Shown piece after piece: positions 52,874 to 61,761 of a stretch of DNA of 64,000 bases. The DNA lies in contig NZ_JAUOTO010000008.1 in assembly GCF_030546645.1 (NCBI RefSeq), forward strand, positions 124,001 through 188,000. Direction: 5' to 3'. Both the position numbers and the translations under genes were made by a program. Each line of letters begins with the position of its first letter. Positions within the stretch are counted from its first letter, which is position 1. This DNA is from Flavitalea plasmicola (GTDB taxonomy: Bacteria; Bacteroidota; Bacteroidia; Chitinophagales; Chitinophagaceae). The notes below the pieces were generated by a model. The model did not search any database. It was not told where the DNA came from and saw nothing but the letters and a program-made list of their open reading frames with translations.

Positions 52874-55800
52874 CGGTGTCAGCGTTTACCAGGCGGAAGG
52901 TCTCCTCCATGAGATCGACCTGCTTGCCCGTGTCTTCCTCTGTGTCGGTGTTCTGTCCATTCTCCTCCGTCAGGAGATATGCAGCCAGCGACCTGATATT
53001 GGTGAATTTAAAGGCTGTAGCGACGGATGTTTTTTTATCAAAGACCTTATTGAGGGCCATGACCATTCTCACTATCCTCACTGAATTGCCTCCTGCATCG
53101 AAGAAGTTATCCGTTACGCTAACGTTGTCGCGGTTCAGTATCTCCTGCCAGATGCGGGCGATCCGGTTCTCGATCTCGTTAGCGGGCGCTTCAAACCTGG
53201 TTCCGCTGTCCAGGGATCTTTCAGAAGGGTCAGGTAGGCGCCGGCGATCGACCTTGCCATTGGGGGTAAGCGGTAAGGAGGGCAACTGTACGAAGCGTTC
53301 GGGAATCATATAGGCTGGTAATTTCCGGCCCAGCGTGGATCTGAGCGACGGGGTATTCAGTTTTTCGGGAGCCACTATATATGCTATCAGTTCTGCTTCC
53401 ATGCCGGGGAACTCTTTTACCACCACGGCGGCCATTTCCACAAGGGGGTGGCTTCGAAGGGCAGCCTCGATCTCTCCCAGCTCGATGCGATGTCCTCTTA
53501 TCTTTACCTGGTCATCCCGGCGTCCGACGTATTCTATATTACCGTCCGGAAGCCATTTCGCATAATCACCCGTCCTATAGCATTTTCCCCCGGGTACGAA
53601 GGGATCGTCGAGAAAGCGGCTGGCCGAGAGGTCAGGTCGTTGCAAGTAGCCCCGGGCAACCCCTTTGCCGCCTATGTACAGCTCCCCAATCACGCCGATG
53701 GGCAGCAGGTTGCGGTTGCCATCCAGGATATATATCCGGGTATTGGCTATAGGCCGACCGATGTGTATCTTATCCGCCTGCCGGTGGACTTTACTGCAGG
53801 TGGACCAAATAGTAGTTTCGGTCGGTCCGTACATATTATAGATTTCCACCTCCGGCAGCTCCCGGTACAGCTCTTTCACCAGCGTCAGCGGCAGTCGCTC
53901 GCCTCCCAGGATAAGTTTCTTCAGAGGCCGGAAAAATTGCAAATCCTGCTGCATCAAGGTCATCATCGAAGGAGTGGCTTGCAGGTGGGTGGGTTTATGT
54001 TTTTTCAGCTGTGTCTGGAGGGAATGCCCGAATGTGCTGACATCGGCTGTCTTGTCCTCGTAGGAGTTTTTGATGGTGGTGAGCAGCTCGAGGCTTTTCA
54101 TAACGGCATTGTATTCCACTCCGAAATCGATGAGACAGGCAATTTCGTCTACGCCAATGTGTTGCAGCCGGTCGATCATTGCCTTACACTCGGGCACGGT
54201 GCCTATCAGGCTGGCGGAAGAGACGTACCTCTTAAAAGCATGCTCGAGGAGGGTATTCATATCCTGTTCCGAGAAGGTAGCGGCCTCCATATCCATGTCG
54301 AGGCCGACAGCCATATTTTTCAGGAGGCTGGCGGAGGTCCGGAGGTAGTCGGTGAAAGGTTGGCGGGCTTTTTCGTAAGTCTCTTCCTTACTATCTCCGA
54401 TGTATGTATGCAGCATCAGCGCTACTTTCCCTTTATCCGGGTCGTGGCCGTTGTCCGCCAGTGAAGTGCGGTAGGCTTTGATCTTCACTGCCAATCCCTC
54501 CACCGTCTCGCCCAGTAAATGGGTAAGGACGTTCATCCCTTTCCTGCCTGCCGCGACAAAAGTTTCAATATGGTTGGCGGAAGTCAGCCACATAGGCAGC
54601 TCCTGCTGGATGGGACGGGGGAAGATGCGCGTTTCTTTCAGGAGTCCATTGCCGTCCTTCATTGCAACCGAACCCCCTTTCCACAAGCGTCGAATGGTGT
54701 CGATGAGTCCGTACATCAGCTCATGCCGTTGCTGGTAGTTACCGGAGGAAAGGACGAAATCATTGGAATGCCAACCCGAAGCGCAGGCGATTCCCACTCT
54801 CCCACCCGACAGGTTGTCCAGGACAGACCATTCCTCTGCGACCCGGAGTGGGTTGTGGAGCGGCAATACCACGCTGCCAGCCCTGATGCTTATGTTCCTG
54901 GTAATGGAAGATAATGCAGCCCCTGTCACCGACGGGTTCGGATAGAGTCCGCCAAATTCATGGAAGTGCCTTTCTGGTGTCCATACGGCGGTATAGCCGT
55001 TACGGTCTGCGTACTTTGCGCCATCCAGCAGCAGCCTGTATTTTTCCTCGTCGCCGGCACTATCGGGTAGGGATGCATTACCGAAGTAGAAAAGACTGAA
55101 ATCCAGCGGGCGGGAAGTGACATCCGCTGGTCCGGAAAGTTCGCGAGCATTTTGCTGGAGTATTACTTTATACCCGAGGGTAAGCGTCCAGATGAGCTCA
55201 AGTACCGATATATCGAAGGTATAATTGGTAACTGCCAGCATGGTTCCCGCATCTTTTCCGAATATTTCGTTCATACCTGCAAAAAAACTGACGACGTTGG
55301 CATGTGTCAGCAGGCATCCTTTAGGCTGACCGGTGGACCCTGATGTATAGATACAATAGGCCAGGTCTGCGGCGCGGACCAGTCCCGGGTGATCTTCCGG
55401 ATCCTGGTAGTCCAGGGTCTGGCGGATGACCTGCAGGATGGTGGAATCAATGACAACCTTGCATTTACTGTCGGAGAGTACATAGGCAACCCGTTCGTCC
55501 GGGGAGTCGGGGTCTATAGGGATATAGGCTCCTCCGCTTTTCAGCACGCCCAGGATGGTGATGAGCATCCATTCACTGCGATGCAGCCGGATGCCTATCA
55601 TGTCGCCGGTCCGGACCATGTAGTTCTTCTTGAGATAGTCCGCCAGGCGATTGGACAGGGCGTTTAGTTCGTGATAATTGAGGGCCCTTCCCTGGCATAC
55701 GAGGGCTGTCTGCAGAGGCGTTCTTCCCGCCTGCGCTTCGAACAATTCTATGATGGTCGCTTCTTCATCAAAGCGGACTTCCGTGTCATTGAAAGTCACC

Positions 55801-58800
55801 AGGAGCCGGTGTATATCTGCCGCACCCAGGTATATGAGTTGGTCCAGAGGGGCGGAGGGTTGGCTCACCATTATTTTCAGCAGCCTCGAAAAGTTATGGG
55901 TCAGGTGTTCGATCGTGCTCTTGTCGAAGATATCGCTGTTGTATTCCATATACAGCTGCACGGCGTCACCCCGTTCCGTGAAACTAAAAGTGAGATCGAA
56001 CTTGCTGAACACCTGTTGGTCGTCGTCGTTTTCGGATCTATACACCGATGCCTGGAGGTCCACGGGCGGGCCGGAGGGGTCCGGCTGACCCGTACCGGCA
56101 TTCTGTAATACCACCAGCACTTCAAACAGTGGATTACGGCTGATGTCCCGGTCCAGGTTCAGTTGATCGACCAGCTCGTCAAACGGATAGAGCTGATGGT
56201 CGTAGGCATCCACCGTCATTTGTTTGGTAAGCGCCAAAAGCTTGTCAAATCCATCTTCTCCTGCAATCCTTGCCCGGAGGGCCAGGATGTTGATATAAGA
56301 TCCTATCTGTGCTTCCAGGTCCGGGTGTTCCCTGCCTGCGACGGGGGACCCCACAATGATGTCATTTTGCCCTGTGTAACGATAGAGAAGGGCGTATACT
56401 GCCGTCAGCAGCCCCATGAATACCGTAGCTTCCTGCCTGCGGCAGCATTCCTTCATTAAGGAGATGGTCGTCGCATCTATATAGGAAAGCGTTGTTCCTC
56501 CCCGATAGGTCTTTGTTGCCGGGCGGATACGGTCACCGGGCAGATGCAGCACCGGCAACTCACCGTCCAGTTGTCCGAGCCAATATGCTTTGTGCGCTTT
56601 CAGTGCTTCACCACCCAGTTGTTCCTGCTGCCAGACAGCATAGTCTTTATATTGGATGCGCAAGGGGGGCAAGGAAGGATCGCTCCCTTTTTTGCGGGCG
56701 TTGTAACAGGCAATAAGTTCGTTCATCAGTACGGAGACGGACCAACCGTCGCTGATGATATGATGGAGCGTATAGGTAAAGACCCATTTGTGTTCGTTGA
56801 GCCGGAAGAGCGCTGCGCGCCCCAGCGGTCCCGCAGCGAGGTCGAACGGGCGGGTCACCGATGCGTGGAGGTCTTTTTCCAATTCTTTTTCCGGTTCATC
56901 TTCCCCGGTGAGATCGCGGAAGGAGATCGTGAAGGCTGCATCTTCGGGACAGCGTATATACTGCCGCACTTCGCCATTGGTGTCTATCCTGAAAACAGTC
57001 CTCAGGCTTTCATGCCGCCGGACCACAGCCTCGAAGGCGTAATCGAGGGCGTCCCGGTCCAGCGACCCTTCGAAAACATATTTGCCGGGCATATTGTAAG
57101 CCACGCTTCCCTGATCGAACTGGCCGAGCACCCAAAGTCTGCGTTGCGCCGACGACAGGGGATAACCTTCCTCCTGCGGAGCCGGGTTGATAGAAAGGTA
57201 GCCGCTCTTTATCTTTCCGGAGATCAGGCGAGCGAGATCCCTGACAGTACGTTGTGTGAATATGTCGGCGATCTTCAGGCTTACACCCAGGGACCTGTGT
57301 ATCCTCGACACCAGCTGGATGGCCCGTAGCGAATGTCCTCCCACGTTAAAAAAAGAAGTATTCCTGTCGACTTTTTCCAGGCCCAGGATCTCTTTCCAAA
57401 AACTCCCCAGAACTGTTTCCATATCTCCCTGCGGCGGCTCGAAAGCAGGGTGGTCGGCGACTGCCAGGCGCGGGGCTGGAAGGGCGTTCCGGTCTATCTT
57501 CCCGTTCATATTCAGCGGGAATTCGTGAAGATGGATAAAATAAGAAGGGATTACAGGAAGGTTCAATTCCGTGGAAAGCGCCGACCGTAATTCCTCCACC
57601 TCTTTCTTTTCCCCTGTATAATAGGCGACCAGTGCCAGGAGATTATCTTCTCCCCTGTGCGCTTTAACGACGGCCCCCGTTATATTAGCCATGCGCAAAA
57701 GCGCTTTTTCGATCTCGCCTGGCTCTACGCGGATGCCGTTTATCTTCACCTGGTTATCCAGACGTCCCATGACCTGGATGTTTCCATCCGGCAGGAGGCG
57801 CCCGGTATCCCCGGATCTATAGACGATATCTTTTTCGTCCTTTTGCAAAGGGTTCTGGACGAAACAAGTATCCGTCAGCTGCCGGTCTTTATAATATCCT
57901 TTGGTAGTAAAAGGAGTTTTGAGATAAATCTCTCCCGGCTCATTGACCTTGCAAAGGCGTCCATCCCTGATAATGGCCACGGTGGTATTGCCGATGGGGA
58001 TGCCTACCGGGATGACATAAGAAGGGTCTTCAGGCACCGTGCCGATGCGGTAGAAGGTCTTGATCAGAGTAGTCTCGGTGGCGCCATAGAAGTTTACCAG
58101 GTTGATCCCGTCGCCCATCGCTTTTCGCCACTCAATAATATCACGGGCGTACAAAAGTTCTCCGGCCATAATCATATACGTGAGGTTACCCAGATCATAC
58201 CGGCGGGTCTCGTTCGTCTGCAGTTCTCTGGTCATCACCCTGAAAAGGGACGGCACACAATGTACCAGGGATATTTTTGCTGTCTCCAGCCATTGGAGCA
58301 GGGCTGCAGGATCTTCTTTTGCCTGGGGAGGCGGGATGCAAAGGGTCCCCCCTGTTATCAGCGGCACAAAGATGTCCCGAAGGGAAGCGTCGAAGGTCGC
58401 CTGCGTCAGCTGGCTGACCCGGCAAGATGCCTCGATGCTGAACTCCTTGATTTCCCAATGAATGAAATGGCTTAAGGATACATTACATCCTTCGATGGCT
58501 TTCCCCTCGCCGGTTGAGCCTGAAGTATAGTAAATATAGTTGCTGGTATCTCCGTCAGCGTCTGACACAGGATCGCCCGACCATGCATCCGGCATGGAAA
58601 GGGGGGCGGCCTCCGGCACACCGTTGTACAGAACGTAATGACTGATCTCTCTGCCTGGGGTGACGACGATCAGATGATCAATGCGAATGTCCAGGCGAGC
58701 GGCAATAGCGACAAGGGTATCCAGCGACTCTTCCGCGACGACAACAATGCCATGAAATGTGTTCTGGAATACCTGGCGCAGTCTTCTCTCCGAAAAGTTA

Positions 58801-59057
58801 ATATCCACAGGTAAGAAAACCGCTGCCGCTTTTAATACAGCGAGCAGGCAACCCACCATCCGGATGGAGGAAGGTATGAACACCTGGACGATGCTATCCT
58901 TCCCGCAGCCTAAGGAAACAAGCAGGTGGCTCATTTGATTGGCATAAATATTCAGCTGGTCATAGGTGATCCCACTACTTTCTTCTTCGATGGCCAGCTT
59001 ATGAGGATACCTGCGTACCACCTCTTCAAAAACGGTGTGTATTACTTTTTTGTTCAT
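52863..59057 (-). CDS. NRPS, A-PCP-C-A(monooxygenase inserted)-PCP
   Basis: Domains by residue: adenylation 1 (1-510, TSGSTGEGKA near 176, NFYGATETT), PCP1 (GGHSLRA near 571), condensation (640-1090, HHIISDGWS near 764), adenylation 2 N-half (1110-1310, TSGSTGQPKG near 1234, TFDISVLEL), a luciferase-like FMN monooxygenase (about 1317-1666, MupA/Atu3671 type with FSLFYFGNAS and VWTPERHFHEFGG), adenylation 2 C-half (YGPTETT near 1745, YRTGD), and PCP2 (GGNSVR near 1986). The insertion lies between A4 and A5. The specificity residues read as D-I-L-Q-I-G-M-I-W, close to the Gly code. The first A domain (D-A-R-H-I-A-F-L-I) gives no prediction and has no C domain in this protein. I use ATG 59057; the longer frame to a TTG at 59123 adds a proline-rich stretch without homology. 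Confidence 0.93.
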   Translation of the reverse strand: MNKKVIHTVFEEVVRRYPHKLAIEEESSGITYDQLNIYANQMSHLLVSLGCGKDSIVQVFIPSSIRMVGCLLAVLKAAAVFLPVDINFSERRLRQVFQNTFHGIVVVAEESLDTLVAIAARLDIRIDHLIVVTPGREISHYVLYNGVPEAAPLSMPDAWSGDPVSDADGDTSNYIYYTSGSTGEGKAIEGCNVSLSHFIHWEIKEFSIEASCRVSQLTQATFDASLRDIFVPLITGGTLCIPPPQAKEDPAALLQWLETAKISLVHCVPSLFRVMTRELQTNETRRYDLGNLTYMIMAGELLYARDIIEWRKAMGDGINLVNFYGATETTLIKTFYRIGTVPEDPSYVIPVGIPIGNTTVAIIRDGRLCKVNEPGEIYLKTPFTTKGYYKDRQLTDTCFVQNPLQKDEKDIVYRSGDTGRLLPDGNIQVMGRLDNQVKINGIRVEPGEIEKALLRMANITGAVVKAHRGEDNLLALVAYYTGEKKEVEELRSALSTELNLPVIPSYFIHLHEFPLNMNGKIDRNALPAPRLAVADHPAFEPPQGDMETVLGSFWKEILGLEKVDRNTSFFNVGGHSLRAIQLVSRIHRSLGVSLKIADIFTQRTVRDLARLISGKIKSGYLSINPAPQEEGYPLSSAQRRLWVLGQFDQGSVAYNMPGKYVFEGSLDRDALDYAFEAVVRRHESLRTVFRIDTNGEVRQYIRCPEDAAFTISFRDLTGEDEPEKELEKDLHASVTRPFDLAAGPLGRAALFRLNEHKWVFTYTLHHIISDGWSVSVLMNELIACYNARKKGSDPSLPPLRIQYKDYAVWQQEQLGGEALKAHKAYWLGQLDGELPVLHLPGDRIRPATKTYRGGTTLSYIDATTISLMKECCRRQEATVFMGLLTAVYALLYRYTGQNDIIVGSPVAGREHPDLEAQIGSYINILALRARIAGEDGFDKLLALTKQMTVDAYDHQLYPFDELVDQLNLDRDISRNPLFEVLVVLQNAGTGQPDPSGPPVDLQASVYRSENDDDQQVFSKFDLTFSFTERGDAVQLYMEYNSDIFDKSTIEHLTHNFSRLLKIMVSQPSAPLDQLIYLGAADIHRLLVTFNDTEVRFDEEATIIELFEAQAGRTPLQTALVCQGRALNYHELNALSNRLADYLKKNYMVRTGDMIGIRLHRSEWMLITILGVLKSGGAYIPIDPDSPDERVAYVLSDSKCKVVIDSTILQVIRQTLDYQDPEDHPGLVRAADLAYCIYTSGSTGQPKGCLLTHANVVSFFAGMNEIFGKDAGTMLAVTNYTFDISVLELIWTLTLGYKVILQQNARELSGPADVTSRPLDFSLFYFGNASLPDSAGDEEKYRLLLDGAKYADRNGYTAVWTPERHFHEFGGLYPNPSVTGAALSSITRNISIRAGSVVLPLHNPLRVAEEWSVLDNLSGGRVGIACASGWHSNDFVLSSGNYQQRHELMYGLIDTIRRLWKGGSVAMKDGNGLLKETRIFPRPIQQELPMWLTSANHIETFVAAGRKGMNVLTHLLGETVEGLAVKIKAYRTSLADNGHDPDKGKVALMLHTYIGDSKEETYEKARQPFTDYLRTSASLLKNMAVGLDMDMEAATFSEQDMNTLLEHAFKRYVSSASLIGTVPECKAMIDRLQHIGVDEIACLIDFGVEYNAVMKSLELLTTIKNSYEDKTADVSTFGHSLQTQLKKHKPTHLQATPSMMTLMQQDLQFFRPLKKLILGGERLPLTLVKELYRELPEVEIYNMYGPTETTIWSTCSKVHRQADKIHIGRPIANTRIYILDGNRNLLPIGVIGELYIGGKGVARGYLQRPDLSASRFLDDPFVPGGKCYRTGDYAKWLPDGNIEYVGRRDDQVKIRGHRIELGEIEAALRSHPLVEMAAVVVKEFPGMEAELIAYIVAPEKLNTPSLRSTLGRKLPAYMIPERFVQLPSLPLTPNGKVDRRRLPDPSERSLDSGTRFEAPANEIENRIARIWQEILNRDNVSVTDNFFDAGGNSVRIVRMVMALNKVFDKKTSVATAFKFTNIRSLAAYLLTEENGQNTDTEEDTGKQVDLMEETFRLVNADTDEE

Positions 59058-59079
59058 CAGGATGGTCTTTATTGAAAGT

Positions 59080-59814
59080 TTAGATAGGCATGGCGGCGGA
59101 GGTGGTACTATAGCAAAGATCAACGGTCCTTTGGGCCATCAGGTCCAGGACATCCAGGTAAGCCACGGGCAGGTGTTGGCCATGAAATGCTATAGATACT
59201 TCCGTACATCCGCCGATGACAACATCGATGTTGTCCTTCAAGAGGGTCCGGACGGATCTGTCCATGAGGTGGTGAGCTTCGGCCGAGATGGTTGCCGATT
59301 TAAACCCGTTCTGCATATAAACAGAACGCATGAAAAGGGCCTCCTGGTTTTCGGAGGACAAAGTGACGAGGTCCACGTTACTGCCTTCCAGGTATTTCTG
59401 GAATAGGCCTGTCCTCAAGGTGCCGGTGGTTGCCAGCAGCCCGGCACGGCAGCCTTTGCCATACTGCTTTTTAAGATATTCCGCTACCATCTGCAATGGG
59501 TTCAGCACCTTTGCCTTGGCATAGCCGGCAAGTTCCTCATAATAATAATATGAGGTGATACAAGCCACGGCCACCAGGTCCACCTGGTTCCTGTTGAACA
59601 GGTCCATGGAATGCAGAAGGGCGGGCAGCGGGGATGCTTCATGATAGATGATGGCCCTCGTCCGGTCCGGCGCTGGGGCGTTGTTATGGAAGATGATCTC
59701 CGGAAATTCCTGGTCCGTCTCCGCGGGAGAATAATCTATGATCTTCTGCACCAAGGCCACGCCTGCGCGGGAGCCCATGCCGCCGACGATGCCTAATTTC
59801 TTTTTTGGTTGCAT
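59080..59814 (-). CDS. Aspartate/glutamate-family amino acid racemase
   Basis: The 244-residue protein has the Asp/Glu racemase fold with both catalytic cysteines: C85 in VACITSYYYY and C203 in GGCTEVS. It starts KKKLGIVGGMGSRAGV, the normal family N-terminus, so I choose ATG 59814 rather than the longer frame to 59904. These PLP-free enzymes interconvert L- and D-Asp or Glu. It lies between the monooxygenase hybrid (19 bases) and the NRPS (22 bases), so it should supply a D-amino acid, perhaps D-Asp, to the line. The final NRPS has an Asp code, which fits. Confidence 0.87.
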   Translation of the reverse strand: MQPKKKLGIVGGMGSRAGVALVQKIIDYSPAETDQEFPEIIFHNNAPAPDRTRAIIYHEASPLPALLHSMDLFNRNQVDLVAVACITSYYYYEELAGYAKAKVLNPLQMVAEYLKKQYGKGCRAGLLATTGTLRTGLFQKYLEGSNVDLVTLSSENQEALFMRSVYMQNGFKSATISAEAHHLMDRSVRTLLKDNIDVVIGGCTEVSIAFHGQHLPVAYLDVLDLMAQRTVDLCYSTTSAAMPI

Positions 59815-59833
59815 GCTGTAGTTGGTTGATCCG

Positions 59834-61732
59834 TCAGAATTCCTGGCTGACAGGAGCATTGAAGAATGGGGTATATGCCCCTTTGTTCTCTTCGGTGAAG
59901 ACAATTCTCTGAGTGGCGAAAAAAGCCGGGAAGGCAGCCTCGGTCCTCAGATCTTCCAGTGTTTGCTGACTGCAATGGGTGATAGTGACGGGGAATTGCC
60001 AGTCATTTCCGCCGTTATATTCTTTTCGAAGGTCGTTCAGCAATTCAAGTCCCTGCATAATATCCTCCCTGGACAGGCCGAAGTCGATAAGGGCAGCGAT
60101 CTCGTCGATACCGCAGTTTTTTATACGCCGGATAACGGATCTGCATTTATCGGGGTTTCCCAGCAATGCCGCGTGTTCGTAGAAGCGGTTAAAAGCGATC
60201 TCCAGCAGCTCTTCCATTAAATGTGCGGGCATTTCATCGTCATTGGCGGAGACGGTGGAGAGTTCACCTGGCTTGATCATGGCCCTGATCAACTGTGTGG
60301 AGGTCCTGAAATAGTCTTTGAGAGGCTGTTTCACTTTAGCGCGAACGGCTTCGTCGGAGGTTCCCAGGTAGGTATGCACCATAACGCAAACTTTCCGGGA
60401 GGACGGATCGAATCCGTGCTGTTCCAGGCAGGTGCGGTACCTGGCTATTTTTTCCTTAAGTTCTTCAAGGTCCTGCCACAGAAGGTGGGTGAGGATATTA
60501 GCCCCTACCCTGCCCGCCGCCAGGAAGGAATCGACTTTGCCCGAGACGGTTATCCATACCGGCAGTTCTTTTTGCACGGGCCTGGGATATATGGATAGTT
60601 CGGTCATTATTCCCATGCCATTTTTGAATTGAGCGCTTTCTCCCCGCCACAGTCGCCGGACCAGTTCGATCTGTTCGAGCATATATTCGTGCCGCCCTTC
60701 GTAGTGATCGGGAGAAAAGACGAAGTCATCCGGCTGCCATCCTGTTGCAAAGGAGATCGCCGCCCTGCCATTGGAAAGGTTATCAATCACCGACCAGTCC
60801 TCGGCGATGCGGATAGGATGATGCAGAGGCGCCACGATGCTTCCGCAGCGGAGCTCGACATGGGAGGTGGCTACTGCCAGCGCTGCACTCATTACCGAGG
60901 GGTTGGGAAACAGACCGCCAAAACCATTGAAATGCCTTTCGGGCGTCCAGACCGCATCAAATCCATTGTTATCGGCATATCGTACAGTATCAAATAGGAG
61001 GTCATACATGTTGCGGCCGGTGGCATCGCCGACACTTCCGAAATAAAAGAGGCTGAACCGCATGTCGAACCGGTCTGCTGTGGATGCGAGCCGGGGAAGC
61101 GCTGTATTTTTATCCAGCCATGTCACCAGTACGGGTATAGCTCTTGAAAAACTCCAAAGCATTTCCATCACGAGGTCTCGGAATGGTATACAGCGTGCCA
61201 GGAGCAACCTGTCGTGATCGTGGGGGCACAAGGACTGGTCCAGTTCCTTCAGCCTTTCCGACAGATCCTCATCGTGGATCGGGATCCCCTGGCTGTAACC
61301 GTCCTCTTCGTTGTAGAAGACATAGGGAATAAAATGTTTCTCGCAGGTCAGTGCAGGTTGTCCGGAGTGCCCGGACAGCGTTGTCCTGTCCATCACCAGC
61401 ACGGAAGAGGTACCCAACTCGAAGGAATACTTCGGTTCGGTGATGATCCAATCAGCCTGGCAGAGGAGGGCTACGGCTTCGGGATCGGCCGCAGGCGATG
61501 CTCCCGGATCGAGGGGCACACAGGTGACGCCCAGACCGTATAAACCCAGCAGGGCCGGTAGCAGCAGGGTCTCGTCGGAGAGGTATAGTATAACCTTTTC
61601 CGGCAGGGCGGGGACTTTTCCGCGGAGATGATCCTGGAATGCTTTTGTGCTGTCCAGAAGGCGGCGTACAGACAGGACTGAATCATTCGTAACCAGTGCG
61701 ATGCTTTGATCGCCTTTGACAAAAAGGTTCAT
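59834..61732 (-). CDS. Hybrid of a truncated adenylation-like domain and luciferase-like monooxygenase
   Basis: The first 220 residues resemble the N-terminal half of an NRPS adenylation domain (VILYLSDETLLLPALLGLYG, VTCVPLDPGASP), but I see no YTSGSTG ATP loop. A complete luciferase-like FMN monooxygenase follows (FSLFYFGSVG, VWTPERHFNGFGG, ILTHLLWQDL), closely related to the one inserted into the 52863-59057 protein. There is no A5-A10 half and no PCP. It looks like a split-off A-MOx unit that has lost its C-half. I take ATG 61732; a TTG at 61765 overlapping the upstream stop by two bases is an alternative start. It may hydroxylate a PCP-bound residue in trans. Activation activity is unlikely. 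Confidence 0.84.
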   Translation of the reverse strand: MNLFVKGDQSIALVTNDSVLSVRRLLDSTKAFQDHLRGKVPALPEKVILYLSDETLLLPALLGLYGLGVTCVPLDPGASPAADPEAVALLCQADWIITEPKYSFELGTSSVLVMDRTTLSGHSGQPALTCEKHFIPYVFYNEEDGYSQGIPIHDEDLSERLKELDQSLCPHDHDRLLLARCIPFRDLVMEMLWSFSRAIPVLVTWLDKNTALPRLASTADRFDMRFSLFYFGSVGDATGRNMYDLLFDTVRYADNNGFDAVWTPERHFNGFGGLFPNPSVMSAALAVATSHVELRCGSIVAPLHHPIRIAEDWSVIDNLSNGRAAISFATGWQPDDFVFSPDHYEGRHEYMLEQIELVRRLWRGESAQFKNGMGIMTELSIYPRPVQKELPVWITVSGKVDSFLAAGRVGANILTHLLWQDLEELKEKIARYRTCLEQHGFDPSSRKVCVMVHTYLGTSDEAVRAKVKQPLKDYFRTSTQLIRAMIKPGELSTVSANDDEMPAHLMEELLEIAFNRFYEHAALLGNPDKCRSVIRRIKNCGIDEIAALIDFGLSREDIMQGLELLNDLRKEYNGGNDWQFPVTITHCSQQTLEDLRTEAAFPAFFATQRIVFTEENKGAYTPFFNAPVSQEF

Positions 61733-61761
61733 GGCGGAATAATTGTAGGCGTGGGTAGAGA

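Noticed and set aside
59058..59123. Extended N-terminus of the NRPS from TTG 59123
   Set aside because: The added residues are proline-rich without homology, and the ATG at 59057 gives the normal A-domain start.
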